From Actinidia chinensis (Eukaryota > Streptophyta > Magnoliopsida > Ericales > Actinidiaceae), in the NCBI GenBank assembly GCA_009663005.1, contig VIGQ01001608.1, forward strand, positions 1-22,857: a DNA stretch of 22,857 bases, in the 5' to 3' direction. Position 1 is the stretch's first letter; every line of letters starts with the position of its first letter. Shown here piece by piece: positions 1 to 10,689 of this stretch. Below the pieces are notes generated by a model. That model worked only from the letters and a program-made list of their open reading frames with translations. It did no database searches and was not told where the DNA came from. The translations under genes and the position numbers were made by a program.

Positions 1-715
1 TCTTCGTTCTTGAATCAATATTTCTAAGATCGTTCTCTTCAGAAACATCTATAGTCTGTTTACTGAGTACAGATCGAGGTTCCTCTGTTTGATTCTCAGA
101 TCTGGGTTTGCCTGACGAGAGACTTCTCATCGACTGTTCACACGAGGAGTTCGTATAGCACATCTGAACCTCTGGGGTTTTGTGTCATCTCAATCTCTTA
201 TTCTTGAATCAATACTCTCCGTGATTGTTCTCTCCCGGAAACACTTGGTCTTCCATGATTGATTCACAGAACTGGGGTTGTGCGACGAGTGCTTTCTCAT
301 CGGTTGTTCATACGAGCAGTTCGTGTGATGGTTTGTACCTCTGGGCTTCACACCTAAGTACAAATCTGAGTTCGTGAATGCCATAATCTTCACGATTAGG
401 TTTGAATCTGAGCCTAATCTTGTCTATTGAAACCTATTCCTTATCTGTACGAAGACTCAAGAACATTTGGGATTAGGCTTTGGTTGTTTCTTGCTAAGTC
501 AATGAGGAGTCTTCCTGCTCCTTGAAGACAGAATGGCCCACTATGACCTCATAAATTTGCTGTAAGTTTATGTTGCCAGTTTATTTTGCTTTTGTTTTGG
601 TTGTATTGCTCTAACCTTGTCAGGAATCTTGAGCCTCTTGAGAGTTCACAATAGTTTGTGTTGTCCCTCTGGTTTGGCTTCATGACCTAGACTGAGCTCC
701 TACGTTACCTCTGAA
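1..715 (+). other. LINE A 5' leader (UTR), partial
   Basis: This stretch precedes the ORF1 start (ATG at 716) and contains no convincing coding frame. It is rich in TTC, GAATC and CTCTG words. Its first half holds a direct duplication annotated separately. The last bases before the ATG (AGCTCCTAC...ATGGG) resemble those before the LINE B ORF1 (AGCTCCTATAATGGG), so the leader is part of the element and not host flank. As the element is antisense to Pol I transcription, an internal promoter would be expected here. I cannot point to a defined promoter motif. Confidence 0.75.
7..351 (+). repeat. Diverged tandem duplication in the LINE A leader (two modules)
   Basis: Two imperfect copies occupy about 7-181 and 201-351. 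Both open with TTCTTGAATCAATA, continue through a GATTCNCAGANCTGGGTTTG/GGGGTTG-like core, a CTTTCTCATCG or CTTCTCATCG block, TGTTCA-ACGAG-AGTTCGT, and close with ACCTCTGGG. The offset is 194 nt at the start and 170 nt at the end, so the second copy is shorter by about 24 nt. Repeated 5' UTR modules in LINEs elsewhere can carry promoter activity; that role is only inferred here. Confidence 0.75.
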
Positions 716-2572
716 ATGGGTAAAGGTAAGAACAGGAATAAGAAAGGGGAGGTTGGTTCCACCTCTAAGGCAGACTCAGAAATCCTAGCAGACCCCGTGC
801 TTGCAGCAGCTCTGGCAAGAACAGATGGTATGACAGAAGGTTGGAAAAGAGGAGATCTCAGTGGAAACCAAAAGAAGCAAAACCTTGCTATCAAACCTGC
901 TCTGCCCACAGCAGCTGCGACGAAGGCAAATGAGGATTACCAAAATGATGTGGATGAGGGTGCTACATCTGGAAAAGCATGTGTGGAGGAATCGGAGGAT
1001 GAAACAGATGAGAAATCAGTTACCCTGGGGGAGGAGGATTCAGTTAGCACCCCAAGTGTTCGACAATATGCCCCTGAGAAAGCTGAAGACCAGGATAGAC
1101 AAGAACCTCCTAAAAACACAGGGTGCAAGGAAAAAGACGTATGCTAGCCTCCTCATTGGTAATCAAAGAAATGAAGGTACATCAGTCCCAAAAGTTGAGG
1201 TAGGAGAAGGCCCAGTCCGAATTTTACCCGAGGATGTGGAGGAGGCAACTAGAAGATGGGAACATAGTTTGGTTGGATACTTTGGGGGAAGATTCCCCGA
1301 GAAAAAGGCCCTTGATTTAATAGTTAATGCTTGGAAAGTTGAAGTGAGTGTCCACCACCATACAAGTGGATAGATTATATTTGAGTTCAAGGATGATGAG
1401 TCAAAAACCAAAGTTCTGCAAGGGGGGCCGTACATGGTCTTTGGTAGACCCCTATTGCTGAAAATCATGCCTGCAGAATTTGCGTTTGATGAAGAAGAAT
1501 TGAGTTGCTTCCCGGTCTGGGTGAGACTGCCAAATTTACCATTATTCATGTGGGGTATTCTCTCTTTGGCTAAGATAAGCGCCAAGATAGGAAATCCAAT
1601 CTGTATTGACAAATTCACAGTAAACTCAGGAAGAGTATCTTATGCGAGGATGCTCATAGAAATTGACATGGCTAAGGAAGTTCCGGAGCACATTGAAATC
1701 ATCATGCCTTCAGGAAGAACGCACCATCAAGAGATCACATATGAAAACCTGCCCAAATTCTGTTCTAACTGTAAGACGATGGGGCATTCAAGCAGTTCCT
1801 GTAAAGTCTTGGAAGCTATAAAGGAAAAAAAGACTACTGAAGCCCAGAAAATCAGAGATCCTGAAATTGTTCAAGGACGTGTTGTTGAGGCTGGTGCTGG
1901 GGTCGGGGCCACAAGGGCAGAGGAGAACGCTCAGTCTGAGTGGGTTACCAAAACCAAAAAAGTGTCCAGAGGGCAAACAGAGTACAAGGCCACTAAAAAT
2001 GCAGGAAACCCAGCCTCAGTCAACCAATTTAAAGCTCTGGAGGATATTCCAGAAGAGGAGCAGCAGTCCCGAGAGAGTGAGCAGAATACAGTGCCAAGTG
2101 GGTTTGAGGTACAGACAGATGCGGATAGAAGGGTTTCAAAGGGGAAGAATAAGGTTCAGGAAGAGTAACAGTGTGCTCAGGCTTCAGAACCAACCTCGGT
2201 GAAACAGGGCAAGTCCACCATAGCAAGACTAACCAAGGAAAAGTTCAGGATAGGGGAGATGGGCCTTCTCAGCAAATGGTGAAAACTACTAGTGGAGAGC
2301 TTGGCAACCAAAAAGCTCATGTTCTAGGGCTAGCTGCAGCAAAAAAAACTGCTACCCTAACAGCTAGAAAGACTGCATACCCAGGAGCAAAAAACCAGGA
2401 CCACCCAAAACATTCAGATGCTGCGAGCCAGATTCAAGTCCAGCACGTGTCCAAGGGAGAAGAGATGGGGAGGAAGAATGAAAGAAAGAAGACGGAAAAG
2501 GCAGTTAAGGGGACACTTCAGGTGGAGGGCTGTTCAGACATGGGGAGAAGCTCCCCTAATCAACACTGTTAA
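716..2572 (+). pseudogene. LINE A ORF1: Gag-like nucleic-acid-binding protein (DUF4283 + zinc knuckle), frameshifted
   Basis: ORF1 proteins of plant L1 elements bind the element RNA and form its RNP. The start at 716 gives a lysine-rich N-terminus (MGKGKNRNKKG) like that of LINE B, then an acidic region. This frame ends at 1147. The DUF4283 core then continues in another frame (about 1150-1660; RWEH, GYFGGRFP, GGPYMVFGRP, CFPVWVRLPNLPL), interrupted by a TAG at 1371-1373 where LINE B has tryptophan. A CX2CX4HX4C knuckle lies at 1761-1802. After the stop at 2166-2168, a charged tail resumes in the original frame and ends at 2570-2572. The span 716-2572 is divisible by three, so two compensating indels (about 1140 and 2160) explain the switches. 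The last stop overlaps the ORF2 ATG (TAATG). Confidence 0.88.
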
Positions 2573-5500
2573 TGATCATTTCATCTTGGAATATTAGAGG
2601 TTTTAACAAACCTCTAAAACAGAATGGGATCCTTAACCATGTTAAAAGGAATAATGTAGACATTATGGGTATTTTGGAAACGAAAATTAAGAAGGAAAGA
2701 ATGAAGAATATTGTTTGGAAGAAATTCAAAAACTGGGCATCAGCTGATAACTTCCAGCAATCTCCAAATGGTCGGATCATGATCATTTGGAAAGAAGACA
2801 AGGTAGACTTGGAAATTATTGAAAGTAATATTCAGGTTATCCATTGCCGTGTAACTTGCAAAATAACTTCAATGAAGTTTTATGTGAGTTTTGTCTATGC
2901 TCTCAATAAGGTTGTTAGTCGAAGACCTTTATGGGAAAATTTATGCAACTTCAATATGTATGTTGACCTCCCTTGGCTTCTCCTTGGGGACTTCAATAAT
3001 GTCCTTAAAGGAAAGGAAAAAGTTAATGGGGTTCCGGTTTCAAATTATGAGATGAAGGACTTTCAGGATTGCTGTTATGATCTAGGCTTTGTGGATTTGA
3101 AATACACTGGTTTAACCTTTACCTGGACAAATAACTCTGTTTGGAGCAAATTGGACAGGGCTATGATTAATCAAAAGTGGATCCAGGAAGGCTGGGCAGC
3201 TATGGCTGATTTTGGTCTTCCAGGCAAGTGGTCTGACCATTCTCCTTGTGTAGTCTCTCTGATTGAGAACAGAGACAAAGGCTTCAGGCCTTTTAAGTTT
3301 TTCAACATGTGGACCAACCATGTGGACTTCCCTGAAGTAGTTAAAGAACAGTGGAGGGTTCGGGTCAATGGAACTGCCATGTATAGGCTCTGCAAGAAAC
3401 TGAAGCTGCTTAAAGGTCCATTGAAGAAGCTCAATCGTGTAAACTTCTCCCATATTTCAGCAAGAGCTGAATCAGCGGAGCAGGAACTGCTTCTCCATCA
3501 GCAATTGCTGCACGACAACCCAGGGGATGAAGATCTTCAGAGCAAAATTCCAGTCCTAAGGCAGAAAGCGAGCAGATTGGCAGAGGCGGAATTTAGTTTT
3601 TGTTCTCAAGTAGCAAAAGTAAAGTATCTTAAGAATTGTGATAGGGGAACAAAATTTTTTCACGATTTGATCAAAAGCAACAGAGCGAGAAATCAGATTG
3701 TCTCCTTGTCAGATTCCAACGGAGTAAGTACCACCTCTACCCAGCAGGTTAGTACTATGTTTATAGATTACTATATGAACTTGCTAGGTACCAAAAAAGT
3801 CTGCCAGAAACTGGATCTAAGCTCCATAGCAGGAGGCAACTTGGTTAGTGAGGCACTCAGCTGTCATCTTACCCATACCGTAACAATAGTAGGAATAAAG
3901 GCTTTCCCTATCGTATAGGAGATTACAGGCCCCGGGACCAGATGGATATTCATCCTGCTTCTTTTAAAAAGTCCTGGGATAATATTGGGAGATGATGTCT
4001 GTGCAGCGGTTAAAGAATTTTTCAGAGCTGTTCGATTCTCAAACAAATGAACCATCACTCTTATTGCTTTGGTTCCCAAGTCAAGGAATGCAATCAGGGT
4101 GGAGGACTTCAGACCGATCTCTTGCTGCAATGTAGTCTACAAAATCATATCCAAGATCCTCGCTTCAAGACTGAGTCCCATTCTCGAGAACATCGTTGAT
4201 CATGCTCAATCAGCCTTTGTGCCTAACCGTAGTATGACTGAAAACATCTACATGGTCCAGGAGCTCTTTAAGAAGTACAGCTGGAAAAGAATCTCTCCGA
4301 GGTGTATATTGAAGGTAGATCTCAGAAAAGCCTATGACACAGTCAACTGGGAATTTATGGAGGATGTTTTAATGGGCTTGAGTTTCCCGCCCCAGTTTGT
4401 TAATTGGGTAATGCAGTGCGTGACGACTACATCATATTCTATATCAATCAATGGCTCTTTGCATGGTTTTTTCAAAGGTAATCAAGGCTTAAGACAAGGA
4501 GATCCGCTATCTCCATTCTTATTTACCTTATGTTTGGAGATGCTATCTAGAAGCATGAGGAGTCTGAGCAGAAACCCAGTTTTTAATCATCACCCGAAAT
4601 GTTCAGAGCTGGAAATTTCCCACTTAGCGTTTGCAGATGATCTCATCCTTTTCTCTAGGGGGGATGCTGTATCAGTTGGCCTGGTCATGGAATGTTTGCA
4701 CAATTTTGAAGTGCTACAGTCCTTGACTTAATGCTGCTAATCTCAATGTGTTTATGCGGATTTTCCAGGAAGCATGGATAAGATTAAAGACATATCTGGC
4801 TTCAATCTTGGGGAATACCCTTTCAGATACTTGGGCATCCCAGTTGCAACATCTAGATTGACAATTGATCAATATAGTCCTCTTATTTCTAAAATCTGTG
4901 AGTATATTAATGCTTGGGCAGGTTCTACATTATCGTATGCTGGTAGAAGCGAGCTTATAAAATCGGTTCTTCAAGGAGTGGAATGTTTCTGGTTATCGAT
5001 CCTTCCAATTCCAGCTGGCGTCCGAGGTAAAATTATATCCCTATGTAGAAACTTTTTGTGGGGTGGAAAGGTCACAGCAGCCAAGAAACCTTTGGTTGCT
5101 TGGAAAGATATGTGCAGGCCAAGGCAGGAAGGTGGCCTTGGGTTTATTGACCTCAAAGCTTGGAACATGGCTCTGATGTCGAAAGCCCTGTGGAACTTAC
5201 AGTCCAGGAAAGAATCGCTATGGGTCAAATGGGTTCACCATGTATACACCAAGGAGACGCTTTCTTCTGGGAGTAAATAACCCTCAAAAGAAGACTCGCA
5301 AAATAGTAACGGTTTTCTTGCAATAATCCGAGACAGAATTATAGCAGAGGAAGGGACAAAGCAGGCAGCTCTGGACAGAATTTCTAGCTGGGTAGACCGA
5401 GGTTCATTCAAGGTAAAAAGATCTTATTAATGACTTTTCAATCAAAAGGAGCAAATCCGTGTTGGGTTAAAGTGGTGTGGCATAGATCCATAATGCCTAA

Positions 5501-5924
5501 ACACTCGTTTATTCTTTGGCTTAGCATGAAAGAGAAGCTGCTAACCAGAGATAAATTGATCGGCTATATACAAGATACTGCCTGTGGTCTGTGTGGATTC
5601 CCAGTTGAGTCCCAGGATCACATTTTCTTCCGATGTCCAGTAGTCAGACAGGTTTGGATAGAAATAAAGTGTTGGTTGGGATTTACTAGAGAATTGAACA
5701 ATGAAAGCTGGCAGTTTTAAATGGGATTATCAGGAGGCATAGCATGGGTGCAAGCAATTGTCAAGAAAATAGGACTAGCTTGTTCTATTTACAGCATATG
5801 GAAGCACAGGAATGCCAGAATCTTTGAAAGAAAAATCTCCCACCCTAGCAGCATCACTAGGGATATAAAGATGCAGGTCTATAGATCTTTACATGGTTTC
5901 TATCCAAACTTTAAAGAATTTTGA
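2572..5924 (+). pseudogene. LINE A ORF2: APE endonuclease / reverse transcriptase / zf-RVT polyprotein, disrupted
   Basis: ORF2 carries out target-primed reverse transcription. The first 448 residues are open. The AP-endonuclease domain keeps its catalytic set: N7 (SWNIRG), E36 (LETK), Y109 (VYA), D140/N142 (GDFNN), D195 (LDR) and D222/H223 (SDHSP). The frame breaks at 3918 just before APGPDG (3929), then has extra bases near 3966 and 3988 and a TGA (4048-4050) in place of Trp. The reverse transcriptase continues at 4069-4731: EDFRPISCCN, KVDLRKAYDTVNW, GLRQGDPLSP, and the catalytic FADD at 4630-4641. A further break at about 4731 precedes the thumb region (4774-5280). The C-terminal zf-RVT lies at 5430-5720 with CX2C and HX4C ligands at 5583-5636. 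One more TAA (5718-5720) interrupts the end. I see no RNase H domain. At least five lesions make this copy inactive as written. Confidence 0.93.
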
Positions 5925-6694
5925 AATGCTTGGTCTCATGGGTTGGTTCTCAGTAGGCCAAGTCTGGGTGCTGGGTTTGGTTCTGGGTTGGTTTAGTCTG
6001 CTCTGATGGAGATGGTTGCTGCTCTGTGGGTTCCAGGATAGGCTGCCTAGTATTTTTTTGTTGAGGCCTATTTTGCTTGCCTCAAAGCTGCTGTGCTCTG
6101 TGTCGGCTGGAAATATTCCTAGTGGCTGTGCTCTATGTTGGCTGTGTTCTGGGTTTCTGGTTGCTGTCCTCCTATTGCCGCGCAGTTGCTGGGTTTTTCT
6201 GGGTTGAGACAGGCTGGACAGAGGCTGAGGATGGATTGGTCTTGATGCTGCTGCTGCGTTGCCGCTTTAGCTGCCTTGGTGCTTCCTTGGTTTTCCCTGG
6301 AAGGTCCAGCCTTGGCTTCCTATATTTTTTTCAGTAGCTGTCCTGATGATCCAGCTTGGCTTCCTAGTGATGTAATCAGTGGCCTGGGTCTCTGCTTGGC
6401 CACCTGTGCGCCTTAATCCAGGTATATCACTCCAACTGATTGTTGAAATGGAGTGGCTTGCTTTTGGAATTTATTTTAAATCCCCCATTTGTTTTGTTGC
6501 CTTATGTAGGTAGTTTGTTAATTGCTCTCAGTAGTTTTTTGCGAGTATTGGGTCCCTAATTTAGTTTCCCATGTGTTGTTAGTCAGATTTCTTGTAATCT
6601 TTGTTCTTTGGCCTTCACGCCTCTTGTTTTTCCTCTTTGGGTTGATGTCCAGAGGTTAAGATTTTTGAATCTATACATACTTTTTAACTTGATC
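5925..6694 (+). other. LINE A 3' UTR
   Basis: About 770 nt lie between the ORF2 stop and the poly(A). The sequence is T- and G-rich on the plus strand, with repeated words such as GCTGTGCTCT, GGCTGTGTTCTGG and TTGGCTTCCTA. The open frames here are short and low in complexity, with no recognisable domain. It ends in a TTTTTAACTTGATC stretch directly before the A-run. A long 3' UTR is normal for L1-type elements and would be the part recognised by the reverse transcriptase, but I cannot identify a specific structure. Confidence 0.75.
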
Positions 6695-6710
6695 AAAAAA
6701 AAAAAAAAAA
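6695..6710 (+). other. LINE A poly(A) tail and 3' junction with 18S rDNA
   Basis: Sixteen A residues follow GATC and are followed directly by GAAAGAGCT, which is 18S rDNA read on the plus strand. The intact 18S gene has AATCAAGAAAGAGCTCTCAG here, so one or two of the A residues could belong to the target. A homopolymer A tail at the 3' end is typical of target-primed insertion by L1-type elements. Confidence 0.92.
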
Positions 6711-6720
6711 GAAAGAGCTA

Positions 6721-6765
<45 letters not shown>

Positions 6766-6850
6766 CCCGTGTTGAGTCAATTAAGGCCGTAGGCCCCCCC
6801 CTCCACTTCCACTCCCTTGTGGTGCCCTTCGTCACTTTCCTAAGTTTCAT

Positions 6851-6893
<43 letters not shown>

Positions 6894-6981
6894 CATAAGG
6901 TGCAAGCGGAGATCCGAAAAGTAACATCCTCTGATCCCGTGGTCCGCATGTTTATGGTTGTAGACTAGGACGGTATCTTAA

Positions 6982-7035
<54 letters not shown>

Positions 7036-8016
7036 CTGGTTCGCAGTTGTTCGGTCTTGTCCATAAATCCAGAATTTTCACACCTCTGACTATGAAATAC
7101 GAATGCCCACCCTACTGTCCCGGCTGTTAATCATTACTTCCCGATCCCGAAGGCAACAGAAGTAGGATCGAAATCCGAGATGTTATCCCATGCAATGGAT
7201 CCAAGCGTAGCTTGCTTTGAGCACTCTAATGTCTTCTCGCTTCAAGTAACTGCGCCTGAGGCACGACCCGGCCAGTTAAGGCTAGTAGCGCATCTCCGTC
7301 AAGAATGTGACTAGACGACCCCCGGTGCACACTTAAGGGCGGAGCCGCCGGCCCAACCACCCAAAATCCAACTACGAGCTTTTTAAGACTGCAACAACTT
7401 AAATATACGCGATTGGATCTGGAATTACCGCGGCTGCTGGCACCTAACTGCCCTCCAATGGATCCTCGGTAAGGGATTTAGATTGTACTCATTCCAATTA
7501 CCGAACTAATGACCCGTATTGTTCTTTATGTCACTACCCGGTCCCCGTGTCAGGATTGGGTACTTTGGCGCCCTCGCTGCCTTTCCTTGGATGTGTTATC
7601 CGTTTGCTTCCAGGCTCCGCCCTCTCCGAATCATCGAACCCTAATTCGTCCGGCACCCCGTTAACAACCATAGTGGCCACTCTCCACCATCGAAAGTTTG
7701 ATATGTTCCGAAATTTTGAATGATCGGTCGCCGGCACGAAGTCCGTGCGATCCGTCGTTATCATGAATCATCAGAGCAACTTCAAAGCCCGCGTCTACCT
7801 TTTATCTAATAATGCGATCCCTTCCAGAAGTCGGGGTTTGTTGCAGACTATTAGCCTTAATTACTACGTTTATCCGAGTAGCAAACTATCATCAAACAAA
7901 CTATAACTGTTTAATGAGCCATTCGCCAGTTTCAACAGTCTGAATTAGTTCATACTACCATGCTGGCTTAATCTTTGAGACAGAAGCAATAACTACTACT
8001 GGCAGATCACCAGGTA
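6711..8016 (-). rRNA. 18S rRNA gene, 5' part (interrupted by LINE A)
   Basis: The minus strand starts at 8016 with a slightly damaged form of the canonical 18S 5' end (CTGGCAGATCACCAGGTA on plus). It continues through many recognisable 18S blocks, including the invariant 530-loop region (ATTACCGCGGCTGCTGG at 7424-7440 on plus), and stops at 6711 where LINE A begins. It is about 1.3 kb of an expected 1.8-kb gene; the rest of this copy would lie beyond LINE A, outside the window. Compared from memory with ordinary plant 18S, it has many small insertions and substitutions. That suggests decay or poor sequence. The split prevents a normal 18S rRNA. Confidence 0.95.
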
Positions 8017-9803
8017 GCATTCTTTTGCGACGTTGGCCACGCATGAAGCCTAGCCGAGCCATCGGATAGGGTCAAAGACGAGCACAACATCTTCCAAATT
8101 AAGGGTCAAGAAACGCTTTACAGGTAAAGAAGGGTCAGAATACCTTGTCCCTCCTCAAATTTTCGCTACCGAAGCACGAGTAAAGCACCCATGAGCCATG
8201 GCATGGCAACTTCAATGCGAGCAACACAGGGACATGAGGTACTTTGTAGGTTCACTTGCACACCACAAAAAAGATTTGGTGCAGCGAAATAGGGTCTTTA
8301 CAGAGAAAATTTCCATGCATCATCAGAGGTATCAACAACATGAACCCATGGGAACACTCAAGTAGTAATTAATTATTCCTTGAAGTAGACTGAAGAGGAA
8401 TGCACGAGTGAATTTCTTTGACAAATCAAGAAACACAACTCACACCGCACAGGCCAAACACCACACCACGCACTCACCACTAACGTACTACTTGCCCCGA
8501 CTCCCCCAATTGAAGAATCACACCCCCTCGATCAAAATATGACCGACAATAAGGTCAATTACATCGGAAGAGACATAACAAAGCACCGATAGGCACGAAA
8601 ATCAAGGGACATGATTTTCATCACACTTTTTTGCCAACAGAGCACAATGTGTTGTGCAACATCCATGAGCGATGCAACCCATTGTCCAAGCACGTAGCAT
8701 ACAAACATGACCCAAAGCCAGCATTAGGATGTCCTCGATCCATGACATCGCCACAACAGGAACAATCACACACCCTACTAGTTGCGATAGTCAACGATGA
8801 GTAGCATAGCATGGCCCAAAGTCATTCCACACAATTTTTTTCTAGCTGCGAGGACATCGGGCCACATTTGACAAACCCCTTTGCCCACTTGACATGCAAA
8901 GCAAGCACCCTTGCTAGACCATTCAAACCGCATCCCAATTGTCCATTGTCAACCTCAGCATGAGGCTCTCCGCAGTGGATGAGCGGTGGGGCTGCCCATG
9001 GCTTGCTTGAAGCATTGTCTAGGCCTTGCATGCGTCAAGAAAGCCTTGCAAAATGCCCCAACTAGCCCAAAGGAAGCTCACAACATCCCCTCCCCTCACC
9101 CATGCATCATCGATAGACCATGTTGGCCTTGGCTGCCCATGGCCATTGTCCAGCCTTTTCTCTTGCAAGAATGCCCAACACAAGCCCAAAGCACCCCGTT
9201 CCCCGTCACCCCAACTTGCAGCAATGGCCGCCCATTGACAAACGTGCACTGGCAAACTATCCATGCCCACGGCCATGGCCTGCCCCTTGCCTACCAACGA
9301 GCTCGGCAATGCAAGCTTTATTTCCGCCAACATGCGCAGCAAATGCCTGCGTGCCGGCCAGCAAACCGCGCTCGCAACGCTTTGCCGATTTCCTTCCCCA
9401 CCAACATCGGCAGCATCAATGCAAGCCTACGTCTAACCAACCCCGCCGGCAATGCCTTCTCAACAAAGCTCGGCAAACGCTTTCTGGGCATTGTGTCCTT
9501 GGCAAACCTTGCCTAGAAATATGTGTCATTGGCCGGAAAAGTTGTGCCATTGCCGAGGAAACTTGTGCCATGCCGAGAAAAATTGGTGCCATTGGCCCCG
9601 ATAAATTTGAGCATGGCTAACTATTGTTGCCGAACACAACGTGTCGACAAGGGCCTTCCATTAGCAACCCACGCGTCCAAAATGCCCAAACCCATTCGCG
9701 CGGCAATGCTTTTGCCAATCCAACCAACGCGCGGGGCCATGCATGCGCAGTCTTGACCCATGCTGGGTTAAAAGGGGAGGCCTGGGCATACATACACCCC
9801 CCC
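8017..9803 (-). other. 5' external transcribed spacer (5' ETS) of the 45S rDNA unit
   Basis: This spacer of about 1.8 kb lies between the predicted Pol I start (about 9803) and the 18S 5' end (8016). It has no credible protein-coding gene; the open frames in it are shared by several frames and show no domains. From about 8600 to 9760 it is rich in words such as GCCCATGG, CCATTG and GGCAATG, related to the IGS array. A short stretch at 9481-9620 contains inverted array copies, annotated separately. The boundaries are inferred from the promoter box and the 18S end. Confidence 0.75.
9481..9620 (-). repeat. Inverted copies of the IGS subrepeat inside the 5' ETS
   Basis: Read on the minus strand, this stretch gives TTTCCTCGGCAATGGCACAA, TTTCTCGGCATGGCACAAG and GCCATGCTCAAATTT, which match words of the main IGS array. 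That array carries them on the plus strand from 10690 to 15050. The ETS copies are therefore in opposite orientation, with the predicted Pol I promoter between the two sets. Confidence 0.8.
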
Positions 9804-9813
9804 TTATATATGC
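9797..9813 (-). promoter_or_regulatory. Predicted RNA polymerase I promoter / transcription start of the rDNA unit
   Basis: The minus strand reads GCATATATAAGGGGGGG. This fits the plant Pol I initiation box, a TATATA(A/G)-type core followed by a G run, with the start at the A/G boundary (about 9803-9804). Its position also fits: it lies between the subrepeat array on the 25S side and an ETS-like spacer on the 18S side, with an AT-rich block immediately upstream (9880-10200). I see no second copy of this box inside the IGS array, so no duplicated spacer promoter is evident. Confidence 0.82.
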
Positions 9814-9879
9814 TAATAATGAGCTTTTCTGAAAATGTCAGGAGGACACATTTCCCATGCCTTTGAGGAGTCATAAATG

Positions 9880-10200
9880 GGTTTTTTTAAAAAGGATAAA
9901 GTTCTTTTTATTAAATGGAATTCAAATCTAAAAATAAATAATAAATAGCACAACATGGAAAAAAATTTATAATTTTTTGAGATCCTAAAAAATTATTTTA
10001 ATTAAGTACAAAAAAATATTTAAAAAATACGTAAAATAGGGAAAATAGTAATAAATATGGAAAGTAGGGAGAATGTTTTTAATGAGGTTTATAATATATA
10101 TAGTTCAATATTTAAGATGAACCATAAAAAAAAATACGATATTTTTTGAAAATTAATTGAAAATAAAAAAAATTAAGGGAAAAAACAAAAATTTTTGATA
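9880..10200. other. AT-rich block upstream of the Pol I promoter
   Basis: About 320 bp are strongly enriched in A and T, with many A or T runs (AAAAAATT, TATATATA-like words), in contrast to the GC-richer spacer on both sides. An AT-rich zone just upstream of the start site is a known feature of plant rDNA spacers. No gene is visible. Confidence 0.75.
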
Positions 10201-10689
10201 AATGAAGGGGCCCGGGTGAAGGTGTAACATTTGATTCGTTTAACATATAGGTTTGAGGCCGCATAAAAATAAGTACGTAGTTTGGTACAAATATCGAATT
10301 GAATGGGATTTTCACAAGAGCAACGGTCCTGGTGGACTTTTTTTTTAGATGTTGAGCTGGGATAACGTGTTTTTGAGAACGAAAAACGTGTAATGAGGTT
10401 TTGTCTGTGGATTTCTCATGGCGGCTTACTCGAGCCAAACGTGGTGTCGCGCCGTGGTCCTTTTGGGCATATGAAAACCTAACGCGGGTGTCGACTTTTA
10501 ATTTAAATTTCTTGCCCTTGATCGGGTCTCCGATTTGCCCATGTGTGTGGGCCTTCGGCCTTCACAATTTTTTCACCTTGAGATTGCAATTTAACGACGA
10601 TAGCGGGGGCCCCGCGCAACCTCATTTCGCAAAAAATTCTTGTTTTTCCAGAACACCATTGGGCCTGTGGTGTGGAATGCGCACAATTG
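10201..10689. other. Unique IGS segment between AT-rich block and subrepeat array
   Basis: This spacer shows no array words and no convincing gene. It contains a short GC hairpin-like word (GGGCCTTCGGCC at 10550-10561) and a GGGGGCCCCGCG stretch (10605-10616). Open frames crossing it run on into the repeat array and have no protein features. Confidence 0.55.

Larger units (their letters stand above)
1..6710 (+). mobile_element. LINE A: plant L1-type non-LTR retrotransposon inserted in 18S rDNA (5' end outside window)
   Basis: The element shows, in order, a long 5' leader, ORF1 with DUF4283 and a CCHC-type knuckle, ORF2 with APE endonuclease, reverse transcriptase and zf-RVT, a 3' UTR and a poly(A) tail. 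This is the standard layout of plant L1-clade elements. There are no LTRs. It lies antisense to the surrounding rRNA gene. The 3' end is exact: 16 A residues (6695-6710) followed at once by 18S sequence. The 5' end is not in the window. By comparison with LINE B, whose leader is about 1.1 kb against 715 nt seen here, roughly 0.4 kb is missing, so the full element would be about 7.1 kb. Both reading frames contain frameshifts and stops, so this copy is not autonomous as written. Several of the frameshifts are single extra bases in homopolymers. Confidence 0.95.

Noticed and set aside
562..623. Possible mini-introns in the LINE leaders (GTAAGT...CAG at 562-623 in LINE A and 21120-21159 in LINE B)
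   Set aside because: At 62 and 40 nt they are too short for normal plant introns, and such short motifs are expected by chance in T-rich sequence.
2572..5924. LINE A as a plant member of the animal R2 type
   Set aside because: It has an N-terminal APE endonuclease, a separate DUF4283 ORF1 and a poly(A) tail, all typical of plant L1. R2 has a single ORF with a restriction-like endonuclease.
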